This document shows, piece by piece, positions 12,017-21,637 of a stretch of 64,000 bases of DNA. Every line of letters begins with the position of its first letter. The first letter of the stretch is position 1. Location: positions 1,054,001-1,118,000 of the forward strand of contig NZ_CP040786.1 of assembly GCF_021922925.1 (NCBI RefSeq), in the 5' to 3' direction. The stretch is from Clavibacter phaseoli (GTDB taxonomy: Bacteria; Actinomycetota; Actinomycetes; Actinomycetales; Microbacteriaceae). The notes below the pieces were generated by a model. That model was not told the origin of the DNA, did no database searches, and saw only the letters and a program-made list of their open reading frames with translations. The position numbers and the translations under genes were made by a program.

Positions 12017-13339
12017 TCATGCGCGGCGTCGGCGTCGCCTGTCGAGGTAGGCAACCCAGAGGGGCCCCACCCGTATTCCCTCGTCGGCCAGCAGGCGCCT
12101 GGTCCGTCGCCGGGTCCGGACCAGCATCAGCGCCCCGAAGCCGACCACGAGGTACTGCACGGCGAAGGCGACGCGGAACGAGTCGAAGGCGTAGAGGTCG
12201 CTCGGCGCCCCTCCCGCGACCCGGATCCCGTCCTGGATGTCGAGGGCGATCCCGATGAGCAGCATCATGGTGAAGCTCGCGGTGAACCCGGCGACGTTCA
12301 CGATGCCGGACGCCGCGCCGAGGCTCCGGGGCGGGTTGAAGGTGCGCGCGAAGTCGAGCCCGACCTGCGAGCCGGGTCCGCCGATCCCGATCGCGACAAC
12401 CACGAGCAGCACGACGGCGAGCGGCGGCACGCCCGGCCACAGGAGCAAGACCGCCCAGGCGACGCCCATCATCGCGACGACGCCGAGGACGAGGTTGGAG
12501 CGACGGAAGGGGAAGCGCCCGGTGAGGATGCCGATCACGGGCCCCACCACCATCCCGGACGCCACGATCACGATGAGGAGCCCGGACGCGAGCGCCGGAC
12601 TGTAGCCCAGGCCGTCCACGAGGAACGGGAATCCCCAGAGCAGGCTGAACACCACGCCCGAGGACTGCGTGACGAAGTGCGACCAGAAGCCGAGCTGCGT
12701 CCCGGGGTGACGCAGGCTCCTGCCGAGCTCCCGCATCGAGTCGCCCCACGGCACCCGCGGAGGCGGCGCATCCCCGGAGGGCCGGTCGCGCACGGCGACG
12801 AGGACCGCGATGAACGCGACGACCGCCACGGACGCCGAGCCCAGGAACGCGGGCGTCCACCCCGCCGTGTGCAGCACGAGCGAGAGCGGGACCGCCGAGA
12901 GGACCTGCCCGAGCTGGCCCACGTTGGCGAACCACTGCGACAGCACCGGCACGCGGGGACCGGAGAACCAGGAGTTGATGAGGCGGAGGCCCGACACGAA
13001 CGTCATCGCGTCACCGGCTCCGACCAGCATGCGTCCCGGGATCGCGACCTCGAGCGACGTGGAGAGCGCCAGGGTGACCTGCCCGGCCACCATCAGGAGC
13101 GCGCCGGTCGCGAGCAGCGCGCGCGGCCCGATCCGGTCGATCAGCACGCCGACCGGGATCTGCAGCGCCGCGTAGACGACGAGCTGCGTGACGGCGAGGG
13201 TCGAGAGCAGCGACGCCGAGACGTGGAACCGCTCCCCCGCCTCGACCGAGGCGATGCCCAGCGACCCACGCTGGAGCACGGAGGAGAGGTAGGCGACCAT
13301 CGCGACGCCGAGGACGATGCGGGCGCGGCGGGTGCTCAT
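12017..13339 (-). CDS. Major facilitator superfamily transporter
   Basis: The 440-residue integral membrane protein has about 12 predicted hydrophobic segments and MFS motifs: DRIGPRALL after helix 2 (motif A-like) and GAGDAMTF in helix 4. The substrate cannot be told from sequence; sugar, drug or nitrate-type carriers share this layout. The ATG at 13339 is preferred to the in-frame GTG at 13345 because TATCCT ends exactly 7 nt before the ATG, as expected for a leaderless transcript, and no ribosome site is visible. It lies downstream of the PAC2 gene on the same strand but has its own promoter. Confidence 0.85.
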   Translation of the reverse strand: MSTRRARIVLGVAMVAYLSSVLQRGSLGIASVEAGERFHVSASLLSTLAVTQLVVYAALQIPVGVLIDRIGPRALLATGALLMVAGQVTLALSTSLEVAIPGRMLVGAGDAMTFVSGLRLINSWFSGPRVPVLSQWFANVGQLGQVLSAVPLSLVLHTAGWTPAFLGSASVAVVAFIAVLVAVRDRPSGDAPPPRVPWGDSMRELGRSLRHPGTQLGFWSHFVTQSSGVVFSLLWGFPFLVDGLGYSPALASGLLIVIVASGMVVGPVIGILTGRFPFRRSNLVLGVVAMMGVAWAVLLLWPGVPPLAVVLLVVVAIGIGGPGSQVGLDFARTFNPPRSLGAASGIVNVAGFTASFTMMLLIGIALDIQDGIRVAGGAPSDLYAFDSFRVAFAVQYLVVGFGALMLVRTRRRTRRLLADEGIRVGPLWVAYLDRRRRRRA

Positions 13340-13346
13340 CGGCACG

Positions 13347-13352
13347 AGGATA
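13347..13352 (-). promoter_or_regulatory. Leaderless -10 element for the MFS gene
   Basis: TATCCT on the minus strand ends 7 nt before the ATG at 13339; this element decides the start. Confidence 0.6.
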
Positions 13353-13414
13353 CCGGCGCCGCGTCAGGGCAGACGACAGCGCGGAGCGTGCGCGCGCGGA
13401 TCAGCTCCGGCGCG

Positions 13415-14335
13415 TCAGGCGGCGTCGCCGTCGCCGGGGCGACGACGAGCGAGGAACTTCTCCAGCTCCGCGGCGATCTCGTCCGCCGTCGGCAGGGCGC
13501 CGTCCTCGTCGGTGAGCGGCGACTTGAGGGGCGTGTCCTCCATGTAGCTGTCGTAGCGCTCCTCGAGCGTCGTGACGAGGCGCGCCAGCTCCTGGTTGCC
13601 CGCGACCTGCTCGTCGATGCGGCCCACGAAGTCGCGGCCCTCCTCGCGCAGCCGGTCGGTGGGGAAGATCAGTCCCGTGGCGGCGCTGATGCTCTCCAGC
13701 GCGGCGACCGCGGCGAGGGGGAACTCCGTGTCCGCGAGGTAGTGCGGGACGAGGAGCACGAAGCCCGCGACAGGGTGGCCCGCGTCGTGCAGGCGGTGCT
13801 CCACCAGGTGCAGCGCGTTGGCGGGGACCTGGGTGTGCGGCTTCCACACGCTGAGCGCCTCGATGAGCTCGGTGCGGTTGCCGCTCACGGTGACGTTGAT
13901 GTCGCGCGTGTGCGGCACCGGCATGGGGATGGCGTGCACCCACGTGGTCGTCGACACGCGGTAGCGGTCGACGATCCCGAGGACGGCCGCCGTGAACGCC
14001 TCCCAGCGGAAGTCGGGCTCGAACCCGGTGAGGAGAAGGAACGGCTGCCCGATCTCGTCATGCGCCAGGTACAGGGCGAGCCGGGCCGGACGGTAGTCGG
14101 CGAGGTGGTCCTGGTCGAAGTAGATGGTGGGACGCCGGGCGCGGTAGTCGAGCAGCGTGTCGGTGTCGAAGCGCAGCACGTCGCGGTGGCTGAGGGTGCT
14201 CAGCAGGTACTCGCTGACCTGCGACACGCCGGATCCCGCGTCGGAGAACCCGGTGAGCCCGGCGACCAGGGGCAGGCCGGTCGGGACCTCGCCGATGTCG
14301 GTGTCGATCTCGTACAGTCCGTCCGCATCTGCCAT
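13415..14335 (-). CDS. PAC2 family protein (proteasome assembly chaperone-like)
   Basis: The 306-residue soluble protein starts MADADGLYEIDTDIGEV and shows the PAC2-family core: GLTGFSDAGSGVSQVSEYL, a DYRARRPTIYFDQ segment and LLTGFEPDFRWEAF. Bacterial PAC2 proteins are common in actinobacteria and resemble the eukaryotic 20S assembly chaperone. Their bacterial role is unproven, and Microbacteriaceae generally lack a 20S proteasome. The gene is divergent from pepA, and both have leaderless -10 elements. The C-terminus is Arg-rich. Confidence 0.82.
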   Translation of the reverse strand: MADADGLYEIDTDIGEVPTGLPLVAGLTGFSDAGSGVSQVSEYLLSTLSHRDVLRFDTDTLLDYRARRPTIYFDQDHLADYRPARLALYLAHDEIGQPFLLLTGFEPDFRWEAFTAAVLGIVDRYRVSTTTWVHAIPMPVPHTRDINVTVSGNRTELIEALSVWKPHTQVPANALHLVEHRLHDAGHPVAGFVLLVPHYLADTEFPLAAVAALESISAATGLIFPTDRLREEGRDFVGRIDEQVAGNQELARLVTTLEERYDSYMEDTPLKSPLTDEDGALPTADEIAAELEKFLARRRPGDGDAA

Positions 14336-14341
14336 GGATCC

Positions 14342-14347
14342 ACTCTA
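14342..14347 (-). promoter_or_regulatory. Leaderless -10 element for the PAC2 gene
   Basis: TAGAGT on the minus strand ends 6 nt before the ATG at 14335; no ribosome binding site is present. Confidence 0.6.
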
Positions 14348-14490
14348 AGCCGCGCCTCCGACGGCCCCTCCCCGGCGGGGCGTCGTGCGTGCCGCCGAGA
14401 GCGAACACGGTCGGCGCGGGCTCCGGGACGCGCCCCTCCGCCCGCGTGTCGGGGTCCCGCGCCCCGACCGGGGACGCCTGCGCGCGTGGG

Positions 14491-14496
14491 TAGGCT
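14491..14496 (+). promoter_or_regulatory. Leaderless -10 element for pepA
   Basis: TAGGCT is followed by 8 nt and the ATG at 14505; no Shine-Dalgarno sequence is present. Confidence 0.6.
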
Positions 14497-14504
14497 CGTC
14501 GCCC

Positions 14505-16013
14505 ATGACCCTCCCCCAGCTCTCCGTGTCCTCCGACCGCGCCGTCGACGTGGAGGCCGACGCGCTCGTCGTCGCCGTCTCCAGCGGGAAGGAGGGGATC
14601 CGGGTGCACGCGCCCGAGGGCCTCGAGCTCGACGTGGACGGCCTGTCCGCGATCGGCGTCACAGGAGGCCGCGACGAGGTCGTCCGCGTCGCCGGGACGG
14701 GCACCGCCGCCCGCACCGTCGCGCTGGTGGGCGTGGGCTCGGGGCCCCTGGACGCCGTCGCGCTCCGCTACGCCGTCGGCAGCGCGACCCGGCAGCTCCG
14801 CGGCGTGGAGCGGGTGGCCGTCGCGGTCCCCGTGACCTCGCTCGTCGAGCTCACCGCCGTGCTCGAGGGCGCTGCCCTCGGGGTCTACTCCTTCGACTCC
14901 TACCGCAGGGACTCGCTCGCCGGCCAGAAGCCGCGCGCGTCGTCCGTCACCGTCATCGCCCAGGGGGACTCCTGGACCGCCGAGGACGCCGACGAGGCCG
15001 TGGCGCGCGCCGTCGCGGTCGCGGGCGCCGTGGCGGGCACCAGGGACCTCGTCAACACCCCGCCCCTCGACCTCTACCCCGCCACGTTCGTCGACGCCGT
15101 GCGGGTGCGCACGAGCGGGCTGCCCGTGGACGTCCGCGTGTGGGACGAGGAGGCGCTCGCGGCCGACGGCTTCGGCGGGATCCTCGGCGTCGGCCAGGGC
15201 TCGACGCGCCCGCCCCGCCTCGTGAAGGTCGCCTACTCCCCCGCCGGCGCTACGCGGCACCTCGCGCTCGTGGGCAAGGGCATCACCTACGACACCGGCG
15301 GCATCTCCCTGAAGCCGGCGGTGCCGATGATCGGCATGAAGTACGACATGACCGGCGCCGCCACGATCCTCGAGGTCGTGGTCGCCGCGGCGCGGCTCGA
15401 GCTGCCCGTCCGCCTCACGGCGTGGCTGTGCATCGCCGAGAACATGCCCTCCGGCTCCGCCATCCGCCCGGACGACGTGCTGCGCATGCGCGGGGGCACG
15501 ACGGTTGAGGTCCTGAACACGGACGCCGAGGGGCGCCTCGTGATGGCGGACGGCATCGTCGCCGCGAGCGAGGAGCACCCGGACGCCATCGTCGACATCG
15601 CGACGCTGACGGGTGCGCAGGTCGTGGCGCTCGGCGAGCGGTACTCCGCCGTCATGGGCGAGGACGCGCTCGTCGCCCGCCTGCTCGAGGCGGCCCGCGA
15701 GCAGGGCGAGAGCATGTGGGGCATGCCGCTCCCCGAGGAGATGCGCGCGCTCCTCAACTCCGACATCGCGGACATCGCCAACGTCAAGCCCGGCAACCCC
15801 GCCGGCGGCATGCTCGTCGCGGGCGTGTTCCTCAAGGAGTTCGTCGGTCGGACGGGCGACGCCGACGACGCTCCCCGGATCCCGTGGGCGCACATCGACA
15901 TCGCGGGCCCGTCGCACAACAAGGGCGGCGGTCACGGCTTCACGGGGAAGGGCCCGACGGGCGTCGCGGTCCGCACGCTCCTGGCCCTGGCCGCCGGGTT
16001 TTCGCGGGCGTAG
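14505..16013 (+). CDS. pepA: Leucyl aminopeptidase (M17)
   Basis: The 502-residue cytosolic M17 metallopeptidase removes N-terminal residues, preferably leucine. The C-terminal catalytic domain shows VGKGITYDTGG (metal/active-site Lys and Asp), GAATILEVV, IAENMPSG and the family signature NTDAEGRL, with a second conserved block DIATLTGAQ. The length is typical. The N-terminal macrodomain-like half is more variable. The start at 14505 is set by a TAGGCT hexamer 8 nt upstream. It is followed on the same strand by lpdA, which has its own leader. Confidence 0.93.
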   Translation: MTLPQLSVSSDRAVDVEADALVVAVSSGKEGIRVHAPEGLELDVDGLSAIGVTGGRDEVVRVAGTGTAARTVALVGVGSGPLDAVALRYAVGSATRQLRGVERVAVAVPVTSLVELTAVLEGAALGVYSFDSYRRDSLAGQKPRASSVTVIAQGDSWTAEDADEAVARAVAVAGAVAGTRDLVNTPPLDLYPATFVDAVRVRTSGLPVDVRVWDEEALAADGFGGILGVGQGSTRPPRLVKVAYSPAGATRHLALVGKGITYDTGGISLKPAVPMIGMKYDMTGAATILEVVVAAARLELPVRLTAWLCIAENMPSGSAIRPDDVLRMRGGTTVEVLNTDAEGRLVMADGIVAASEEHPDAIVDIATLTGAQVVALGERYSAVMGEDALVARLLEAAREQGESMWGMPLPEEMRALLNSDIADIANVKPGNPAGGMLVAGVFLKEFVGRTGDADDAPRIPWAHIDIAGPSHNKGGGHGFTGKGPTGVAVRTLLALAAGFSRA

Positions 16014-16019
16014 TAGGCT
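16014..16019 (+). promoter_or_regulatory. Possible -10 element for lpdA
   Basis: TAGGCT begins one base after the pepA stop. Initiation about 7 nt downstream would give a leader of about 80 nt before the lpdA GTG, which contains a short GC-rich inverted repeat. Confidence 0.4.
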
Positions 16020-16104
16020 CGGAGAGGCCTCCTGAGGGGGTCCCGCGCCTGCCCGGTCGGGCGGTCGCATGAGACGACCTTGATGCATACGAGGGAGATC
16101 CTGG

Positions 16105-17478
16105 GTGTCGGAACAGAACTTTGACGTGGTGGTGCTCGGCGGCGGGAGCGGCGGCTACGCGGCAGCGCTCCGTGCGGTGCAGCTGGGCAAGACCGTGGGC
16201 CTCGTGGAGAAGGGCAAGCTGGGCGGCACGTGCCTGCACCGCGGCTGCATCCCGACCAAGGCCCTCCTGCACTCGGCCGAGGTGGCCGACGTCTCGCGGG
16301 AGTCGGAGAAGTACGGCGTCAACGTCACGTTCGACGGGGTCGACATCGCCCGCGTCAACGCGTACCGCGAGGCCATCGTCGCCAGCAAGTACAAGGGCCT
16401 CCAGGGCCTCATCAAGGCCCGCGGCATCACCGTCATCGAGGGCGAGGGCCGCCTGGCCTCCGGCACGACCGTGCAGGTCGGCGATCGGACCATCACCGGG
16501 AAGAGCGTCGTCCTCGCGACCGGCTCCTACTCCCGGACGCTCCCCGGCCTCGAGATCGGCGGCCGCGTCATCACGAGCGAGCAGGCGCTCGAGCTCGACT
16601 ACATCCCCAAGAAGGTCGCGATCCTCGGCGGCGGCGTCATCGGCGTCGAGTTCGCCTCCGTCTGGCGCTCCTTCGGCGTCGACGTGCAGATCATCGAGGC
16701 CCTCCCCCACCTCGTCCCCAACGAGGAGGAGTCGATCAGCAAGCAGTTCGAGCGCGCCTTCCGCAAGCGCGGCATCGCGTTCTCGCTCGGCGTGCGCTTC
16801 AAGTCGGTCACGCAGGACGACCAGGGCGTCCAGGTCGCCCTCGAGGACGGGACCACCTACGACGCCGACCTCCTGCTCGTCGCCGTGGGCCGTGGCCCGG
16901 CGACCCAGGGCCTCGGCTTCGAGGAGGCGGGCGTCAAGACCGACCGCGGCTTCGTGCTGACCGACGAGCGGCTCCAGACCAGCGTCCCCGGCGTCTACGC
17001 CGTCGGAGACATCGTCCCCGGCCTGCAGCTCGCGCACCGCGGGTTCCAGCAGGGCATCTTCGTGGCGGAGGAGATCGCGGGCAACAAGCCCGTGGTCGTC
17101 GAGGACATCAACATCCCCAAGGTCACGTACTCCGACCCCGAGGTCGCGAGCGTCGGCTACAGCGAGGCTAAGGCCGCCGAGAAGTTCGGCGCCGACAAGG
17201 TCTCGAGCTACGAGTACAACCTCGGCGGCAACGGCAAGAGCTCCATCCTCGGCACGGCCGGTTCCATCAAGGTGGTCCGCGTGCAGGACGGTCCCGTGGT
17301 CGGCATCCACATGATCGGCGCCCGCGTCGGCGAGCTCATCGGCGAGGGCCAGCTCATCGTGAACTGGGAGGCCTACCCCGAGGACGTCGCCAGCCTGGTG
17401 CACGCCCACCCCACTCAGAACGAGGCGCTCGGCGAGGCCCACCTGGCACTCGCCGGGACCCCTCTGCACGCCCTGTAG
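16105..17478 (+). CDS. lpdA: Dihydrolipoyl dehydrogenase (E3)
   Basis: The 457-residue flavoprotein disulfide reductase has the FAD-binding motif GGGSGGYAAAL near the N-terminus, the redox pair in GGTCLHRGCIPTK (about residues 37-49), an NAD-binding GGGVIGVEFAS, a second FAD segment VYAVGDIVPG, and a C-terminal HAHPTQNEAL with the active-site His-Glu. It reoxidises lipoyl groups of the pyruvate and 2-oxoglutarate dehydrogenase complexes. The GTG start follows a GGGAGA. It lies directly upstream of the E2 gene sucB, with 60 nt between. Confidence 0.95.
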   Translation: MSEQNFDVVVLGGGSGGYAAALRAVQLGKTVGLVEKGKLGGTCLHRGCIPTKALLHSAEVADVSRESEKYGVNVTFDGVDIARVNAYREAIVASKYKGLQGLIKARGITVIEGEGRLASGTTVQVGDRTITGKSVVLATGSYSRTLPGLEIGGRVITSEQALELDYIPKKVAILGGGVIGVEFASVWRSFGVDVQIIEALPHLVPNEEESISKQFERAFRKRGIAFSLGVRFKSVTQDDQGVQVALEDGTTYDADLLLVAVGRGPATQGLGFEEAGVKTDRGFVLTDERLQTSVPGVYAVGDIVPGLQLAHRGFQQGIFVAEEIAGNKPVVVEDINIPKVTYSDPEVASVGYSEAKAAEKFGADKVSSYEYNLGGNGKSSILGTAGSIKVVRVQDGPVVGIHMIGARVGELIGEGQLIVNWEAYPEDVASLVHAHPTQNEALGEAHLALAGTPLHAL

Positions 17479-17538
17479 CACCCCGCCAACACCGACACAC
17501 AAGCCGGGTCCGGAGTCGGGCCTGAAGGAGACAACCCC

Positions 17539-19002
17539 ATGAGCGAATCCGTCAACCTCCCCGCACTCGGCGAGAGCGTCACCGAGGGCACGGTGACCCG
17601 CTGGCTCAAGAACGTCGGCGACCACGTCGAGGTCGACGAGCCCCTGCTCGAGGTCTCGACCGACAAGGTCGACACCGAGATCCCGTCGCCGGTCGCCGGC
17701 GTCATCGAGGAGATCCTCGTCCAGGAGGACGAGACCGTCGAGGTCGGCGCCGTGCTGGTGCGGATCGGCGACGGCTCGGGTGGCGGCGACGCCCCCGCCG
17801 AGGAGCCCGCCGCCGAGGAGCCCGCCGCCGAGGCAGCGGAGCCCGCGCCCGCGGCCGAGGATGCCGTCGAGGACACCGTGATCCCCTCCACCGAGGCGGA
17901 CGACGAGGCCGAGGCGCCCGCCCCCGTGGAGCCCGAGCCCGCGCCCGCCGCCGAGCAGGACGCGCCCGCGCCCGAGGCGACCCCGGCTCCTGCCCCCGCA
18001 GCTCCCGCGCCCGCCGCCGCGGCCTCGGCCCCGGCACCCGCCGCGGCTCCCGCGCCCGCCGCCGCTCCGGCTCCTGCAGCCTCCGGCAACGCCGGCTACG
18101 TGACGCCGCTCGTCCGCAAGCTCGCGAACGAGCGCGGCGTGGACATCGGCTCGGTCGTCGGCACCGGCGTGGGAGGACGCATCCGCAAGGAGGACGTGCT
18201 CGCCGCCGCCGAGGCCGCCGCGTCGAAGAGCGCCCCGACGGCATCCGCTCCGGCCGCTCCCGCAGCCGCGCCCCTCGAGACGTCGCCGCTCCGCGGCACC
18301 ACCGCGAAGATGTCGCGCATGCGCAAGCTCATCGCCGACCGCGCGGTCGTGTCGATGCAGTCCACCGCGCAGCTCACCTCGGTGGTCGAGGTCGACGTCA
18401 CGAAGGTGGCCCGGTTCCGCGACCGCGTGAAGGGCGACTTCCTGGAGAAGACCGGCGTCAAGCTGTCGTTCCTGCCCTTCTTCGCCCTCGCGGCCGCGGA
18501 GGCGCTCAAGGCCTACCCGGTCGTCAACGCGACGGTCGACGGCGACAGCATCGTCTACCCCGACCACGAGAACATCAGCATCGCGGTCGACACGGAGCGC
18601 GGCCTGCTCACCCCCGTCGTGAAGAACGCCGAGGGCAAGAACCTCGCGCAGTTCGCGTCGGAGATCGCCGACCTCGCCGCCCGGACGCGCGACAACAAGC
18701 TGTCCCCGGACGAGCTGGCCGGCGGCACGTTCACGCTGACCAACACCGGATCCCGCGGCGCGCTGTTCGACACCCCCGTGGTGTTCCTGCCGCAGTCCGC
18801 GATCCTCGGCACCGGCATCGTCACCAAGCGACCCGTGGTCATCACTGCGGACGGGCAGGACACCATCGCCATCCGCTCGACGGTCTACCTCGCGCTCTCC
18901 TACGACCACCGGATCGTCGACGGGGCCGACGCCTCGCGCTTCCTCGTGGCCGTGAAGAACCGCCTCGAGGCGGGTGCGTTCGACGCCGACCTGGGCATCT
19001 AG
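17539..19002 (+). CDS. sucB: Dihydrolipoamide acyltransferase (2-oxoglutarate dehydrogenase E2 type)
   Basis: The 487-residue E2 has one lipoyl domain (lipoylated Lys in STDKVDTE near residue 43), a long Ala/Pro/Glu-rich linker (about 80-185), an E3-binding domain ([16 protein letters not shown]) and a catalytic domain ending [15 protein letters not shown] with the active-site His. Actinobacterial proteins of this type serve the pyruvate and/or 2-oxoglutarate complexes; no separate aceF is in view, while aceE is encoded at 37.8 kb. AAGGAGA lies 8 nt before the ATG. It forms a likely operon with lpdA. Confidence 0.9.
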   Translation: MSESVNLPALGESVTEGTVTRWLKNVGDHVEVDEPLLEVSTDKVDTEIPSPVAGVIEEILVQEDETVEVGAVLVRIGDGSGGGDAPAEEPAAEEPAAEAAEPAPAAEDAVEDTVIPSTEADDEAEAPAPVEPEPAPAAEQDAPAPEATPAPAPAAPAPAAAASAPAPAAAPAPAAAPAPAASGNAGYVTPLVRKLANERGVDIGSVVGTGVGGRIRKEDVLAAAEAAASKSAPTASAPAAPAAAPLETSPLRGTTAKMSRMRKLIADRAVVSMQSTAQLTSVVEVDVTKVARFRDRVKGDFLEKTGVKLSFLPFFALAAAEALKAYPVVNATVDGDSIVYPDHENISIAVDTERGLLTPVVKNAEGKNLAQFASEIADLAARTRDNKLSPDELAGGTFTLTNTGSRGALFDTPVVFLPQSAILGTGIVTKRPVVITADGQDTIAIRSTVYLALSYDHRIVDGADASRFLVAVKNRLEAGAFDADLGI

Positions 19003-19028
19003 GTCCTCTCCGGACCCGACGGCGACCC

Positions 19029-20717
19029 TCACCGGTCGTCCATCAGGTCCCTGATCCGCCACCCGGCCTCCCCCCTGACGATCAGGAGGGAGGCCGGTCG
19101 GCGTCCGGGCGCCGGCGTCTCCGATCCGGGCTCGACCTCGGGACGCAGACCGATGAGCGCGCTGTCACCGAGACGCTGAGCAGGGCCGAGGGCATCCGCG
19201 ACGTGGAGCGCGGCGTCGTCCAGAGCGGGAGCCGCGTCGGACGCGACGGCGCTGCGATCGGCGTCCTCCACCGCGGAGCCGGCCTCGTCCACCCCGCCCA
19301 GGCAGCCGACGTCGGCGCGATGGAGGCAGGAGGCGCGGAGCCGGAGGAGCGCGGGGGCGGCGACATCCGGATCCGGCGAGGCCGCCGCCTCGACGTCGAG
19401 ATCCGGTGCGGTCGATGGTGCGCCGTCCCCGCTGGCCGACGCGGACGCTGACGGGGTCGGCGCGCTCGTCGGCGCTACCGTCTCGCCGCGAGCGGGGCCG
19501 GTGAGGAGGGGCACCGTGACGGCGCCCGCGAGCAGGAGCAGGAGAGCGGATGCGCCGAGCGCCCAGACACGGGGGCGCACCGCCGCGAGCTGGCTCGTGA
19601 CCCGCGCCCCGACCGCCGTGCCCCAGGATCTCGCTCCGTCCGCTCGCCGGTCACCGACCGCACGATGCCGACGATGACCGCCCCGCCGCCCACGCGCGGA
19701 GGGCCGCATCAGTCGCCGGGTCCCGTCCGTCCGCGCGTCGCGGGCGTCGCGTGGACGCGGATCCACGTCGCCGAGCGCCGCACCGGGCGACAGGATGCGA
19801 TCGTCGTCGCAGGAGCGCGGGGATGCGCCCGCATCGGCCAAGGGGGCCGCGTCCGCGACGTCGAGCAGCCGGTCGGCGAGATCGTGCGCGGTGAGGTCCG
19901 TCTCCCCGTGGATCGCGGAGTCGAGGAGCGCCAGCCACTCGTCCCACCTGTCCTCGGAGGCGCGTCCGCGAGCGTCCGCCGGGTCGAGCAGCGCCTGGAC
20001 GATCCGCGACACACGTCCCAGGTCCTGTCCGACGGGATCGGTCCCCGGGAGGCCGTCCGCCCCCGCCCCTCCGGCGATGACGCGGGCGGAGCCGAGCCCG
20101 CCCAGCAACGGACGCCCGGTGGCGTCGAGGACCACGTGGGTCAGGTCGACCGCGCCATGCGCGATGCCCGCCTCGTGGAGGTCCCCCAGCCCTCGCAGCA
20201 CGGAGGCCACCAGGGTCACGGTCTCGCCGGGGGTGATGCTGCCGCGTCGGCCGAGCAGGTCCGACGCCGTCCCGCGTCGGCCGAGCGACTGCACGATGCA
20301 CAGGCTGCCGTCGGCGAGGGTCGCGACGTCCCGCAGCGCGACGACGTGGTCGGAGCGCACCGCCTGCAGGGAGACGATCTCCGCCTCCCCGCGGCTGCGC
20401 TCGGTCGCCGGGACGATCTTCACCGCGACGTTGTCGGCGGGACCGCTCGCGGGATCCGCTGAGCGACGCGGTCGGGCGAGATGCACCTCGCACCGGGCAC
20501 CCCGCCCGATGAGCCGCACCAGCCGATACCCCGCGACGACGCTCCCGGAGCCGGACAGCGCGGCGGGGTCCGGGCCCGGCCCGCTCCTCCGCCTCCGCGG
20601 CGCTCGGCCCGCCGTGGCGGCCGATCGCCCCGGGACGGTCGCCCCGTCGTACGAGCCGTTGCCTCGGTCCCGACCCGTGACCCGTCCGTCGTGCGCTCGA
20701 GCGCGTCCGTCCGCCAT
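19029..20717 (-). CDS. Membrane-anchored protein kinase-like protein, probable pseudokinase
   Basis: The 562-residue protein has a kinase-like domain (about residues 65-310), one predicted transmembrane helix (about 383-405, ASALLLLLAGAVTVPLL) and a roughly 155-residue exterior tail, Ser/Thr/Pro-rich and then carrying two cysteines 8 residues apart. The Gly loop GRGARCEV and the Lys of NVAVKIV are present. The HRDLKPxN loop reads HGAVDLTHV and the DFG site reads GGLGSA, so both the catalytic and the metal-binding Asp are absent. The ATG at 20717 has GAGGA about 9 nt upstream; longer frames would overlap the divergent DUF4191 gene. It could bind nucleotide or act as a scaffold or sensor. The ligand is unknown. 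Confidence 0.75.
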   Translation of the reverse strand: MADGRARAHDGRVTGRDRGNGSYDGATVPGRSAATAGRAPRRRRSGPGPDPAALSGSGSVVAGYRLVRLIGRGARCEVHLARPRRSADPASGPADNVAVKIVPATERSRGEAEIVSLQAVRSDHVVALRDVATLADGSLCIVQSLGRRGTASDLLGRRGSITPGETVTLVASVLRGLGDLHEAGIAHGAVDLTHVVLDATGRPLLGGLGSARVIAGGAGADGLPGTDPVGQDLGRVSRIVQALLDPADARGRASEDRWDEWLALLDSAIHGETDLTAHDLADRLLDVADAAPLADAGASPRSCDDDRILSPGAALGDVDPRPRDARDARTDGTRRLMRPSARGRRGGHRRHRAVGDRRADGARSWGTAVGARVTSQLAAVRPRVWALGASALLLLLAGAVTVPLLTGPARGETVAPTSAPTPSASASASGDGAPSTAPDLDVEAAASPDPDVAAPALLRLRASCLHRADVGCLGGVDEAGSAVEDADRSAVASDAAPALDDAALHVADALGPAQRLGDSALIGLRPEVEPGSETPAPGRRPASLLIVRGEAGWRIRDLMDDR

Positions 20718-20913
20718 CGCCCCACGTCCTCTCGTCGCCCCGGTTCCGTCCGCGCCCACCGGCCGGGACGTCCGTCGCCGCGAGTGTGCCGGCGGGTGGG
20801 ACGGGTGGGCACGCACCCGGACGGCCGCGGGGCATCTCGTCGGCATCGAGCGCCTGTGAGGGACGGGACGGGGCCTCGGCCAGCGGCCGTTCCGGCAGCC
20901 GCCCGCGCACCGG

Positions 20914-20919
20914 TATCCT
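20914..20919 (+). promoter_or_regulatory. Leaderless -10 element for the DUF4191 gene
   Basis: TATCCT ends 7 nt before the ATG at 20927; no ribosome site is visible. Confidence 0.6.
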
Positions 20920-20926
20920 GGGCACC

Positions 20927-21637
20927 ATGGCCCGCAAGACAGCCTCGAAGAAGGCACCCAAGGAACCCGGCCGCATCAAGCAGATGTGGCAGGTCTTCCA
21001 GATGACCCGGCGCTACGACAAGAGCTCGGTCTGGTGGATGCTCCTGGCGCTGCTGGCCCCCATCGTCGTGGGCGTCCTGCTGGCGGTCTTCGCGACCGGC
21101 GGGAACTGGCTGACCGCCATCCTCTTCGTCATCGCCGGCGTCTTCGCGGGCATCCTCGCCTTCCTCATCGTCCTCGGACGCAAGGCGGAGCGCGCCGCGT
21201 ACCTGCAGATCAAGGGCCAGCCCGGAGCCGTCGGCGTGGTCCTCCGCAGCTCGCTGAAGCGCGGATGGGTCGGCAGCGAGATGCCGGTCGCCGTGAACGG
21301 CAAGTCGCAGGACGCCGTGTACCGCGCCGTCGGGCGCCCCGGCGTCGCCCTCATCGGCGAGGGCCCGAAGAGCCGCACGACGCGCATGCTCGAGGACGAG
21401 CGCCGCAAGATCGCCCGCGTGCTCCCGAACGTCCCCGTGCACTTCGTGTTCGTCGGCCCCGACGCCGACTCGGTCGAGCTCCACAAGCTGGCCGGTCGCC
21501 TGCAGCGGTTCCCCCGCACCATCACCAAGGCGGAGGTCCTGGCCGTGAACAACCGCCTCACCTCCCTCGGGCAGAACAGCATGCCCATCCCCAAGGGCGT
21601 CGACCCGTTCAAGGTCCGCCCCTCCCGGGCACGCTGA
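20927..21637 (+). CDS. DUF4191 membrane protein
   Basis: The 236-residue protein has a Lys-rich N-terminus (MARKTASKKAPKEPGR), two hydrophobic helices (about residues 38-85: WWMLLALLAPIVVGVLLAV and ILFVIAGVFAGILAFLIVL) and a basic cytosolic C-terminal domain with VGRPGVALIGEG and a terminal KGVDPFKVRP. This matches DUF4191, found across actinobacteria near glnA, lipoate and RDD genes. Its function is unknown. The gene order DUF4191-(extra gene)-RDD-glnA is the typical order interrupted by one J-domain-like gene. Confidence 0.85.
   Translation: MARKTASKKAPKEPGRIKQMWQVFQMTRRYDKSSVWWMLLALLAPIVVGVLLAVFATGGNWLTAILFVIAGVFAGILAFLIVLGRKAERAAYLQIKGQPGAVGVVLRSSLKRGWVGSEMPVAVNGKSQDAVYRAVGRPGVALIGEGPKSRTTRMLEDERRKIARVLPNVPVHFVFVGPDADSVELHKLAGRLQRFPRTITKAEVLAVNNRLTSLGQNSMPIPKGVDPFKVRPSRAR

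Noticed and set aside
11933..15508. 1191-codon open frame on the plus strand
   Set aside because: It is antisense to the MFS and PAC2 genes and out of frame with pepA, with only low-complexity Arg/Ala/Asp composition.
17800..18090. Possible DNA repeat inside sucB
   Set aside because: It is the Ala/Pro/Glu linker normal for E2 proteins, not a mobile or CRISPR repeat.
15940..19062. 1040-codon open frame opposite lpdA and sucB
   Set aside because: It is an antisense shadow of well-supported genes; the Gly/Leu runs come from the sucB Ala-Pro linker read backwards.
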